Shown here: positions 1-8,230 of the stretch, one piece after another
Position numbering within the stretch: the stretch's first letter is position 1
Layout of the letters: the number at the start of each line of letters is the position of its first letter
Source of the DNA: Schoenoplectus triqueter
Taxonomy: Eukaryota; Streptophyta; Magnoliopsida; Poales; Cyperaceae
Assembly: GCA_964058805.1 (NCBI GenBank)
Contig: CAXKVV010002018.1
Span: forward strand, 1-20,291
DNA length: 20,291 bases
Direction of reading: 5' to 3'
The notes under the pieces: model-generated
What the model saw: the letters and a program-made list of their open reading frames with translations, nothing else
Database searches by the model: none
What the model was told of the DNA's origin: nothing
Translations under genes and position numbers: made by a program

Positions 1-805
1 TGATGATCTGAGAAGAGGTAGTGGATCTTTGATTGTAAGCGGTAGGATTTAAGGATTGAGAAGATTTTGACTGGTTGAAGTATTTGTTCTTGGAGTTCTT
101 GCCAGTGAAAAAAGCAGTTGGCTGAGATTCAGGGTTTGTGATGCTCATAGACTCATGACTAAGTAGCAAACCCCTTAGAATAGAAATAGTAAATGTAGAA
201 TGACATCTGGACGTCAAGATTGAATCTTTGAGTGATGTATAAGTGGATCCTAAACCATTGATTGCATAGGTTACTAGATCCTTTTCTGGCACAGGATAAC
301 CTATGAAGGTGAGCTCATCTGCAAGTTTTCTGATCCGATCAAGATACTCAGTGCAAGTTGACTCACCTTTGGCAATGGATTGAAGCTGACTCTTGATGAC
401 TTGAAGTCGAGCTCGAGAGGTGGTTGTGAAGTAATTGCCAAGAGCACACCACATATCCTTACAAGTTCGAGTAGCCATAACTTGAGAGAGAATAGAATCG
501 AAGAGAGTAGATCGAATCCAAGCGTTGAGCAATTTGTCTTGGCGCTTCCAAAAGGTATAGACAGGGTTGAGTACCTCAGTACCATTTGTTGCTCGAATTG
601 ATGGATTTGGCGGTGGATGAAGTAAATGAGCATCGAGATCGTGACCTTCAACAATGAGCTGGATCTGATTTTTCCAAGTCAAGAAGTTCGAATCTGTGAG
701 TTTCGTATGAAAGGAGGAATTGATATGAACAAGTTGATCGAGATAGGTAGGATGTGTAGCAGCGAAGGTATTGTCGAGAGAATCATTCGGAGATGGAGTC
801 GACAT
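1..805 (-). CDS. Ty1/copia gag, N-terminal part of gag-pol, runs off left edge
   Basis: Reading the minus strand from the ATG at 805-803 gives 268 codons without a stop up to the window edge. The protein starts MSTPSPNDSL. It carries the copia gag landmark FLTWKNQIQ near residues 41-49, then a helical core (FWKRQDKLLNAWIRSTL near 85-101, CKDMWCALGNYF near 115-126, LQSIAKGESTCTEYLDRIR near 141-159). This resembles the UBN2/retrotran_gag family of plant copia elements, which forms the virus-like particle. A Ser/Asn/Gln-rich stretch follows from about residue 228; the zinc knuckle, protease, integrase and RT would lie left of position 1. The start is supported by an LTR and primer-binding site just upstream. 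The lack of stops contrasts with the decayed elements elsewhere in the window and suggests a younger insertion. Family assignment is from pattern recognition only. Confidence 0.85.
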   Translation of the reverse strand, partial: MSTPSPNDSLDNTFAATHPTYLDQLVHINSSFHTKLTDSNFLTWKNQIQLIVEGHDLDAHLLHPPPNPSIRATNGTEVLNPVYTFWKRQDKLLNAWIRSTLFDSILSQVMATRTCKDMWCALGNYFTTTSRARLQVIKSQLQSIAKGESTCTEYLDRIRKLADELTFIGYPVPEKDLVTYAINGLGSTYTSLKDSILTSRCHSTFTISILRGLLLSHESMSITNPESQPTAFFTGKNSKNKYFNQSKSSQSLNPTAYNQRSTTSSQII

Positions 806-863
806 GGTTATTGTTCAATGAAGAATGTTGAAGAATGGATCTTGCGCCGTTAGGCAATTAGCA

Positions 864-873
864 TCTGATACCA
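864..873 (-). other. Primer-binding site of the minus-strand copia element
   Basis: The minus strand reads TGGTATCAGA directly after the LTR end. This is the core of the plant copia primer-binding site complementary to the 3' end of initiator-methionine tRNA. The following bases (TGC) depart from the usual GC extension, so the match is about 10 nt. It lies 58 nt upstream of the gag ATG. Confidence 0.8.
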
Positions 874-1132
874 TGAAAGCTCAAGTGAGCTTGAGAGAAG
901 AGAGAAACAGATAAAGGAAGAAGATGAAAATGATTTTTTGTTATTACTCTCAAATGTACAATCCTATTTATAGGCTATACATGTCAATGTAATTAATCAA
1001 CTATTCTAGGCTATACAATGTAATGACTACAGTTAGAGCTGTTAGAAGTATCTTTAGATCTCTTGTAACGTCTTCTGGTGTAATGAATCCGTGAGACTAT
1101 GTCATCTGTTAATATTTGCGTGGGCCAAAACA
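874..1132 (-). mobile_element. 5' LTR (about 259 bp) of the minus-strand copia element
   Basis: On the minus strand the LTR would begin TGTTTTGGCC at 1132 and end AGCTTTCA at 874, abutting the primer-binding site and giving the canonical TG...CA ends. A TATA-like CCTATAAATAGG lies at 974-963, followed by a pyrimidine-rich transcribed region. The inner boundary is firm because it is fixed by the primer-binding site. The outer boundary is inferred from the TG dinucleotide; the next TG is at 1138. The 3' LTR and the second copy of any target duplication are outside the window. Confidence 0.7.
963..974 (-). promoter_or_regulatory. LTR TATA box
   Basis: CCTATAAATAGG on the minus strand is a good plant Pol II TATA box inside the small LTR. 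It would start transcription near 930-940 towards gag. The motif is seen; the start site is inferred from usual spacing. Confidence 0.55.
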
Positions 1133-1247
1133 ATTGCAATTTGTTATCTTGACCTCTGAGATGTAAATATGTAATGGGAGGGATCCTTCGATAATAAATT
1201 TATAATAAATATTAAAACTCTTAAAAAATTATGATATATTATTTGAT

Positions 1248-1386
1248 GTTTTAAATTTTATATAATGTAGTTACCGTTTGATAGTCCATCAAAGATCGTT
1301 AAATTAAAATCGTTGTAAATTTTATAAAATTTTGTTGGTCTTTGATAGACTATCAAACAATAATGAAATTGTATAAAATTTGAAAC
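1248..1386. repeat. AT-rich foldback (MITE-like inverted repeat)
   Basis: The left arm (about 1248-1304) and right arm (about 1330-1386) are inverted copies of each other, about 48 of 56 positions matching by eye. The best-kept block is GTTTGATAGTCCATCAAAGA on the left against the complement of TCTTTGATAGACTATCAAAC on the right. The right arm also contains its own 17-bp palindrome, TTTGATAGACTATCAAA. There is no coding capacity. Size and structure fit a small non-autonomous foldback or MITE, but I saw no convincing target duplication and cannot name a superfamily. Confidence 0.5.
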
Positions 1387-2714
1387 ACTATCAGTCTATA
1401 ATAAAAGAATATATTGATCAACTTCTTTTCTATTTCCAAATTTATTTTATATTTAAGTCATTGTCAAAATTATCAAAATAACACATTATGAAGTAATAAA
1501 ATAACTTTTTTGACTAAACAAAATAACGAAATAGAGAGAATTTTTTTAAGTCAGCTGATGGCCTCCAAATTAATCCACAATTTGACTTAACCAAATACTA
1601 GCATAAGTATTAAAGATGTTGGGCACATACATACTAGGTCCAAAAACAAATTGGATGTCAATTGATTGATTGTTTCCCTTATTCACAACAACTCCAGCAT
1701 GTATAAGAGATAAAACACCTTACACATGTACTTCTGACTTCCAACATACGTGCAGAAGTGCCAATATTAATTTGTGTTTATGTAATGGAGGATGGTATAT
1801 TTCCATAAAAAAAAGAATATCAATCTTGTTATATTAAGTGTTTTATGATGTAGCCAATAAATGGAAACCAAAGATTAATTTTACATTCATTTAATTTTTC
1901 GTGTAATATACATCTTACAATGTCCTTTATGCACAAGTAAATAATAAAGGAAAAAAAATAGTAAAATATTTCAGAAGGAGATTCAAAGGGAAAGTAATCA
2001 GCAAGAGTTGACCTACTACATTAAATGTGCTTAGTATTCAGTGGAGATGAAAGGGAAATGGCAACGAACACGGTAGGCAGAGTTCTGTCCCGACCGGTAA
2101 TTTCTCTGTGTGTCGGGACACACCGTAGATAATCCAAATTACACGCTCCAATCCTCTGACAAATCCAACTCAAAAGAGAGAAAGTGAAAGAGCAAGAGTT
2201 AGTGGCACTGAATACCATGGTGTGCATCTGTCGCTCCTACAGTGCCTTTATCAGTCTACACTTCTTTTCCTCAATAGAGCTAGCATGACAGCATGAGAGA
2301 GAGGAGAGGAGCTTCATACTTCATACTTCATAATTCATTCAAGTCTGATGAATGGTGATGATGAAATGAATAAAGAACACGAGCAAGGAAAATTGTCAGG
2401 AGAAGTTGGCTCATTCGCCTCTCTTTCAGTTTTCCTATATGAAAACAGTGCATTAATTCCTACGCTGAATGGGTACTGTAGACTGTAGTGTTCGGCATCC
2501 GATTTTATATTTTGGTGGATAACTCACTGTTTCTTCTTGTTATCTCTTGTGCTATTTCCTTTGTTTCCTGTTATCCTGTCTGTATCTGGTACGGATATGT
2601 GTGCAAGGCTGATTTACCGGAAAAATTAATGGGATGGCGAAGGGTTTGTTTCTTTTCAGTATAAAGAGTGAACGTCCTCATCTCTGTGGCAAATATTGAA
2701 GTAAAAACCACACA
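1387..2714. other. Intergenic stretch, no gene recognised
   Basis: AT-rich up to about 2000, then noticeably less AT-rich from about 2030 to 2720. The open frames here are short and look like chance frames. A GA-rich patch (2291-2312) is followed by three ACTTCAT-type heptamers (2313-2333). A small GC-rich hairpin at 2086-2120 is listed separately. No domain, splice pattern or mobile-element end was recognised. Confidence 0.4.
2086..2120. other. GC-rich 9-bp hairpin with alternative palindrome
   Basis: TGTCCCGAC (2086-2094) is a perfect inverted match to GTCGGGACA (2112-2120) with a 17-nt loop. The right arm also forms a competing compact palindrome, GTGTGTCGGGACACAC. Neither a U-run nor a known RNA family is apparent. 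Function unknown. Confidence 0.4.
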
Positions 2715-2720
2715 GACCTA

Positions 2721-2892
2721 GGAACCAGATCAGCTGTCGTGCGGCACGGTGCGGCGCAGCACCTGGTCCGTTCGATCACTTCGAGATTCGTGTTAATTCT
2801 TTAAGATTCAAGTTAGCACGAATCTCAAAGTGATCGAACGGACCACGTGCTGCGCCGCACCGTGCCGCGCGACAGTGGATCCGGATCCCAAT
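2721..2892. mobile_element. GC-rich foldback element: near-perfect ~65-bp-arm hairpin
   Basis: The arms 2734-2798 and 2811-2875 are inverted copies. Over the outer 59 bp there are only three differences (2740, 2763, 2782), the first of them a G-T wobble. The loop is about 12 nt, and weaker pairing continues outwards to 2721/2888 (9 of 13). The arms are rich in GC (runs such as GTGCGGCGCAGCAC) in an AT-rich setting. The flanks carry the same hexamer GACCTA at 2715-2720 and 2893-2898, a candidate target-site duplication. This fits a small non-autonomous foldback/MITE. A young microRNA or siRNA hairpin locus is the other reading. It encodes no protein. Confidence 0.7.
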
Positions 2893-3122
2893 GACCTATC
2901 CATCTCTTCCTCTCGCTACTTTGCCTTTTTCTGTTTCCTAATCTGTAATAACTTTTTTTACTTTTATTATTGAAACTTACACTGTTTATGTATTACATCA
3001 AAAGATTGTAGTAGTGAAAATAAATATCATTTTCTATATTTGAAGAGAAAATTATAATTTTAAAAGAGATAAGAAAAATTAACTACTTGTATATTCTGTC
3101 ACTAACTAATGTGCAAGTAATA

Positions 3123-3372
3123 TGATAGGACCCAAACAATATTGGGTCTAACCTCGGCCCAATTAGCAGTTCGGCTTGAGATATCATAAGGAGACAATTA
3201 ATACAGAGTCGGATCTCGATTCCGACATATTCTCTTTCGGTTCCAAAAAAGATCTATAAATAAATGCTCTAGACTTATTGAAAGAGAATTCACAACATAA
3301 TACACACAATTACATTAGACAACAGACTATTCAAATTTCAATATACTATATCTATATGGAGGACCGCTATCA
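3123..3372 (+). mobile_element. Probable solo LTR, 250 bp
   Basis: The segment begins TGATAG and ends CTATCA, a perfect 6-bp inverted terminal pair with the TG...CA signature of LTRs. It is flanked by TAATA on the left (3118-3122) and TAATG on the right (3373-3377), a 4-of-5 match to a 5-bp target duplication. A TATA box (TATAAATA, 3255-3262) lies about halfway, which sets the plus-strand orientation. Neither a primer-binding site follows on the right nor a polypurine tract precedes it, so a solo LTR left by recombination is the simplest reading. The family is unknown. Confidence 0.6.
3255..3262 (+). promoter_or_regulatory. TATA box of the solo LTR
   Basis: TATAAATA in the middle of the 250-bp LTR-like segment, followed by an AC-rich stretch likely to be R/U5. 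The position is typical for an LTR promoter. Activity is not implied. Confidence 0.4.
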
Positions 3373-3705
3373 TAATGCAATATTAAGTACCGTTGGCATA
3401 ATTTGTTTATACATTATTATTGTTTAACAGGTGCTCTTATGTTAAACAATATATTTTTCTTCTGACCTCTCATCAAAGAACAAATTACAATAACAGACAC
3501 AAGAAGCTACCTAATGGCTAATACGACTGAATTTTATCAAATAAAGATGTTATTTATAAAGATATTCAAATTAAGTATAACATTCACAAGAAAATTTTCG
3601 TGTAACATTTTGCGACTTCCCATATATGAAGATTAGTATTGTCTTCACAACAAAATTTAAAGACCAATTCTCTACTCTTATCAGACTAGTCCAAAAAAAT
3701 AAACC

Positions 3706-3990
3706 GACACTGATCTCTATGGATTTGTGTTGGTTTTTTTAAATGGGTGACACTGATCTCTATGGATTTGTGTTGGTTTTTTTTTAAATGGGTGACACTT
3801 ATTTCGGATGATGAAGTCTGTATCGATTTTCTCAGCAGCCGACACAGATGATTTAATATTCAGTATCATTTTTTTGTTGTTATGCAACACTGATAAGTAT
3901 TGAAACTAAACACACTTAAGTCAGTGCCGTTTTTTTCTCTGTGTGACATAGATAAGTTTTGATCTTAAATATTAGTTTATATGCTCAGTA
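3706..3990. repeat. Degenerate direct-repeat array, period about 45 bp
   Basis: Two copies of a 43-45 bp unit beginning GACACTGATCTCTATGG lie head to tail at 3706-3748 and 3749-3793. Increasingly diverged copies start GACACTTAT (3794), GACACAGATGA (3841), AACACTGATAAG (3886) and GACATAGATAAG (3945). The first five starts are 43, 45, 47 and 45 bp apart. Between them sit reverse-sense blocks of the type CAGTATCATTTTT. Alternating direct and inverted short motifs resemble subterminal repeats of CACTA-type DNA transposons, but no CACTA terminus is visible, so this link is tentative. Confidence 0.5.
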
Positions 3991-4224
3991 TCATTTTATT
4001 TAGAAATTTGATACTCATATTTTTATTGCTCTCCACCTATCCAACCAATTCTCACAATCTATCTTCATGATAAGTCTTAAAAGCATATATATATATTTTT
4101 TTTTATTAGAGTTAACCTCACAAACCTATCAATTTTTAGGACATTTTAATTATTTTATTTGTATTTATTTTGAATTTGAGATATTATTGTATTTTGCTTG
4201 TAATTTTAGAAATCATGAATTTTG

Positions 4225-5450
4225 GACCATGATCGGAGCAAAATGGAACACAAGTGGATCAAGGCATGACCAAACAAGCAAAGTTGGCCACCATATGCTA
4301 GGTGTGCGACCATCACAACCAACTATGCGACCTGCAGCAGGAAACCTGCATTTTTGGACTTATCAAATTTTCTGGCTACTTTTCCTACCGCTCACACTAC
4401 CTGCAACTCACATATGTTGGTGTGCGACCCACGCACTGGCTCTGTCTCGCGATTTTGACAAGTTTTCTTGCTAGATCTTGTCCCGGATATAAATGATAAC
4501 TATCATTTCTCTCCTGAAACATCCTAGCCATCTGGAGAGAAGACTTAGATCATTGTTTGGAGCTTTGGAAGAGATCTAGCACTTCGGAGTCGATCTAGAA
4601 CAATCATACACCAAATCTAAATACTTGAGTGAGAGATCGAGTGAGAGTTTAAGTTGATTTTTTTTCTCTATTTTCTATGCTTTGTATTCTTTATTTGCAA
4701 TGAATATCTATTGTTTTAAACTTGAGTATGAGTGTCTAATCACTCTTCTAAACGTGATGGCTTGTAGTACTTAAAAGTTTTTAGTTTATTTACTCGGTAT
4801 TTAAACTTTTTAAATTATTGTGTGATTTATCTTTTGAATGAATTGCTTGCGTGTCACAAACCGTAATAAGTACTTGATTTATGATTATCTTAGGAATTAT
4901 AATAGAATATAAAATTATATTGCTAAAATTCTTGTTCCCAAAGGGTAAAACTAAGTTTGTACATGATACCTACTTGTAAGTTACAATTTAGGTGGTTATA
5001 TCCATAACTGAACCAAATACTAGCATTTATCTCATAACTGGGTAGTGTTGTCCTTTGATAAGATTTTAGTAAGCAAGAACACAAATGATTGAACTCCTAT
5101 GATGAGGTACCTAATCGAACACGACATTGACACGTGAACTCGTCAGTTAATGCTAAACTAGAATTGTTAGCCCCATACATGTTTAATATCTAAAAAGTGA
5201 AAAGATTGAGTAAGTTAATTAAAGAGTGAATAGAAAAATAAAATCTCTAGTATTCACCATCTAGTTTAAAATACTATTTTATTTATTGTTATTGAGTTCA
5301 ATTTTAGCTTAAGTAAACACCAACTCTAATTTGTCTAGGTTCATTTCTAGATTAACGAACATATTAGAACCAATAATTCATCATTGTCCTTGTAGTTCGA
5401 CACCCAAATTACAATCCAATATAGTCATACACTTGTGACCAAAATTCGAT
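4225..5450 (+). other. LTR-like, retrotransposon-derived stretch of unknown family
   Basis: No protein is encoded with confidence. The section 4225-4480 contains repeated GTGTGCGACC/ATGCGACC words (three occurrences). A TATA-like GATATAAATGA follows at about 4485, then a transcript-like purine-rich section (4510-4660). The far end (5388-5450), with a 'ccttgtagttcgacac ... cacttgtgacc' pattern, recalls the 3' portion of some plant Ty3/gypsy LTRs. Clear TG...CA ends, a primer-binding site and a target duplication were not found. The call rests on resemblance only. Confidence 0.25.
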
Positions 5451-5735
5451 ATAAATTAGAGTAATTATTAGTTTTTGCAAAAAAAAAAATCACCCCTTAA
5501 ATTAAGAAGACTATTTGTTGTCCCACATCGCTCTCATCCTTATTTGTTAAAAAAAAATCATATTTTCTTTCTCCTTTTACTCTCCAAAGCCTCCTTCCGA
5601 ACCATGTCGAATCCTTATAAACAATTATTGTTCTCACTCGTTAATAAAATTATTAAAAAAATACATTGATAACTGAACTTTAGAAGATGATCGAGGTTCT
5701 TGAGGCTATGGAGAGTTGCCTTAATTTTGTATTGA

Positions 5736-5746
5736 TGTCTGTGATT
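5736..5746 (+). repeat. Left target-site duplication of RTE LINE (11 bp)
   Basis: TGTCTGTGATT is found immediately left of the point where LINE homology begins and again at 7405-7415 right after the (TTG)n tail. An 11-bp perfect direct repeat at both ends is the expected footprint of target-primed reverse transcription. Confidence 0.8.
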
Positions 5747-5748
5747 AC

Positions 5749-6981
5749 AGAGAAATTAAGCTCATGAGTCATACCATGAAGCTTTGGGAGAGAGTGATCG
5801 AACATCGTTTAAGAAAACTGACAACTGTCTCTAAAAATTAGTTGGGTTTTATGCTTGGGAGGTCCATTATGGAGGCGATTTTCTTGATAAGACAACTTAT
5901 GGAGAGACATCAAGAACAGAAGAAGGACCGACATATGATATTTATTGATTTAGAGAAAGCGTATGATAAAATTTCGAGAAATATCATGTGGTGGGCGCTC
6001 AAAAGGAAACTAGTCCGAACAAATTACATCACCCTTATTAAGGATATGTACACAAATATTATGACTTGTGTCAGAGCATGTGACGGCGAGTCCGATATAT
6101 TTCCTATTAAGATAGGATTACATCAAGGGTCAGCATTGAGTCCATATATTTTCACCTTAGTGATGGATGAGATCACAAAGGACATACAAGAAGATATTCC
6201 TTGGTGTATGCTCTTTGCTGATGATGTGGTGCTGATTGACGATAACAGAATTGGAGTCAATCAGAAACTAGAGTTGTGGAGACAAATTTTAGAATCGAAA
6301 GGTTTTAGACTTAGTAGGACAAAAACTGAATATATGAGGTGTCAGTTCAGCGGGGAAAACTTAGATGACGGAGATGTTAGTTTGGATGGACGAGTAGTAC
6401 CCATGAATGACACATTTCGGTATTTGAGATCGATGTTGCAGAGTGAAGGAGAGATCAATGAAGATGTGAGTAATAGAATAAGAACTAGATGGGTAAAATG
6501 GAGACAAGCATCTGGTATTCTTTGTGACAAGAAGGTCCCAAACAAACTAAAAGGTAAGTTCTACAGGACGGTTATTAGACCCACGATGTTGTATGACGCA
6601 GAATGTTGGGCTACAAAAGGACAACACATCCAGAAGATGAGTGTAGCTGAAATACGGATGTTGCGTTGGATATGTGGCCACACACGGAAAGATTGAATCA
6701 GAAATGATGATATTAGAGACAAACTTGTGGTAGCACCAATTCAAGAGAAGCTAGTCCAACATCGTTTGCGATGGTTTGGTCATATCCAACGAAGGTCTCC
6801 TGAAGCATCAGTACACAGCGGTATTTTAAGTCGTCCTGAAAATACAAGAAGAGGAAGATGTCGACCGAGACTGACATGGGAGGAAGCAATAAAAAGAGAT
6901 TTGAAGGGATGGAATATACCCAAAGAGCTTGCTTTGGATAGGACTGCGTGGAAGATAGCGATTCATATACCTGAACCATGA
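5749..6981 (+). pseudogene. RTE LINE reverse transcriptase (truncated, two in-frame stops)
   Basis: One reading frame gives a continuous RTE-type RT broken only by TAG at 5839-5841 and TGA at 6694-6696, with no frameshift over 1.2 kb. Landmarks in order are KLMSHTMKLWERVIEHR just inside the left end, FIDLEKAYDK (motif A, 5941-5970), QGSALSPYIF (motif B, about 6124), and FADD (catalytic motif C, 6214-6225). The thumb region follows, then the C-terminal LRWFGHIQRR and RPRLTWEEAI blocks characteristic of plant RTE proteins. The protein copies LINE RNA at the nicked target. The frame ends in a natural stop at 6979-6981. The N-terminal endonuclease domain lies outside the truncated copy. The first stop probably replaces a Gln codon (CAG to TAG). 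Confidence 0.88.
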
Positions 6982-7175
6982 TTTAGGAGTTAGAGTCTAA
7001 TAGTAGAGTTATAGACTTTATATTCTTAGATTTTTTTAGGATTTTAGGATTTAAAATTTAGAAATAGATTTCAGAAATAGAGGTTTAGATAGAATTTTAG
7101 GATTTAGAATTTAGAATTAGGTTTTTAAAATAGAATTTTAGGATTAAGAAATAGATTTTATAATAGAGGTTTATT

Positions 7176-7260
7176 GTACTATTATTATTATTGTTATTAT
7201 TGCTACTATTATTAGCATATTATCATTATCATCTTTATTTATATATTATTATTTTGATTT
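7176..7260 (+). repeat. Imperfect (ATT)n / TATTAT microsatellite in LINE 3' region
   Basis: A run of TATTATTATTGTTATTATTG-type triplets and related AT-rich triplets precedes the conserved RTE tail. It makes the overlapping open frame (Leu/Tyr/Ile-rich) a low-complexity artefact. Confidence 0.6.
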
Positions 7261-7404
7261 TATTTATTTATTTTCTTTTTCTTCCGGCATATTCATTATT
7301 ATCACTGATATTTAAGATCTTTGATCTTATGTTTTCCGATTGGGTTTCATTTCTAGCCTACCCCAATTTATTTGAGATTAAAGGCTTTGTTGTTGTTGTT
7401 GTGT

Positions 7405-7415
7405 TGTCTGTGATT
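7405..7415 (+). repeat. Right target-site duplication of RTE LINE (11 bp)
   Basis: TGTCTGTGATT is identical to 5736-5746. It directly follows the TTG tail (the last TTG overlaps its first bases by one possible register). Confidence 0.8.
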
Positions 7416-8220
7416 CAAGAGCAATATACATAAGTACAAATATTTAAAGAAAAACTGATTAGGAGTCTAACATTGCACCCGGGGTAGTTGAGGCTAAGAA
7501 AAACTATTTTGATTTTGATTGATGTCAATGATTGTAAAGAACAATGAAATAATAAAGAGTTTGTTGGAAGATTTCAATGAAGGATGAAGTGTTGAAGCTG
7601 GGACATTGGATCTCAAGAAGAATTGATGGAGCCAGGAGATATCGGCTGGGTAGAAATTATAAATTTTTAAGTAGAGATCTTATTTGTATGTTGTTTGTTG
7701 TTTGTTTTTTTATAAGAAAAATTAAGGTGTTAGTTGTTTGTGTACTATAATTTACTATCTTTTTTTATACTTCTTTAATTTATATTTAAGTGATGACTAA
7801 TGACTCTTTTGTTTTTAAAATAAATTATTATCTATTTTTTATTTGTTTGAATGATATGTAAATTGTTCAAGTCACAATAAAAAAAACTTACATAATTATT
7901 AAAAATATTTCTAATAACAGTGATAAAATAAAATAGGCACCTTATAAAATGAATGAATTCAGAATGGAGATTGGGTATTGAATTATATCAAGTAAACAAC
8001 ACTAAATTCTAGTTCAAATTGAGAATCGCCACTCTAGGTCTATACTATATCTGTACTAATTTGAAAAAAAAAAGAAATTATAATGGTCAATTGGAGCGAG
8101 AAATATTAAAAATATATATATATAGCGGTATAAAAAAGTTTGTAAATATTATTTAGTTAGCAAATAAAATATAACAATTAATTTTATTAAATTTGATGAT
8201 TCAAGAAAATAGGAGAAAGA
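7416..8220. other. AT-rich intergenic DNA, no gene recognised
   Basis: Right of the LINE target duplication the sequence is very AT-rich, with an (AT)n stretch near 8113-8124. I see neither a coding frame of interest nor structural RNA. Its first ~270 bp are the continuation of the DNA left of 5736, which the RTE element split. The 5' untranslated part of the next LINE may begin within its right end. Confidence 0.4.
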
Positions 8221-8230
8221 GTATATAATT

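Larger units (their letters stand above)
5747..7404 (+). mobile_element. 5'-truncated RTE-clade LINE, 1.66 kb
   Basis: The insertion starts inside the reverse-transcriptase domain, so the endonuclease is missing through 5' truncation. It ends in the tail typical of plant RTE elements: a 'cctaccccaattt...gagattaaaggctttg' block (7358-7389) followed by TTG repeats (7388-7402). The 3' untranslated part (6982-7330) holds several AGGATTT/TTTAGAA-type near-repeats and a TAT/ATT microsatellite. An 11-bp direct repeat flanks both ends. Endonuclease loss, two in-frame stops and base changes make it a dead copy. Confidence 0.88.

Noticed and set aside
301..654. Minus-strand 117-codon open frame and plus-strand frames at 380-853
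   Set aside because: They overlap the true gag frame on the minus strand (start at 805) in other frames; the proteins have no recognisable features.
2160..2320. Possible microRNA precursor (GA-rich motifs recalling miR156 or miR167)
   Set aside because: No stretch matches a known mature microRNA closely and no long precursor-like stem spans the region.
4067..4474. 135-codon open frame
   Set aside because: Hydrophobic low-complexity start and no family resemblance; it lies across AT-rich DNA and an LTR-like stretch.
5520..5530. GTCCCACATCG, identical to the upstream sequence element of plant snRNA genes
   Set aside because: The only TATA-like sequence downstream (about 5615) is some 85 bp away, far from the short spacing needed for plant snRNA promoters, and no snRNA-like sequence follows.
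5675..5746. A 20-plus-codon frame (MIEVLEAMESC...) continuing across the LINE target duplication to 7434
   Set aside because: Too short and without motif; continuity across the restored empty site can be chance.
7191..7433. Leu/Tyr/Ile-rich 80-codon open frame
   Set aside because: Translation of the TAT/ATT microsatellite and the TTG tail of the RTE LINE.
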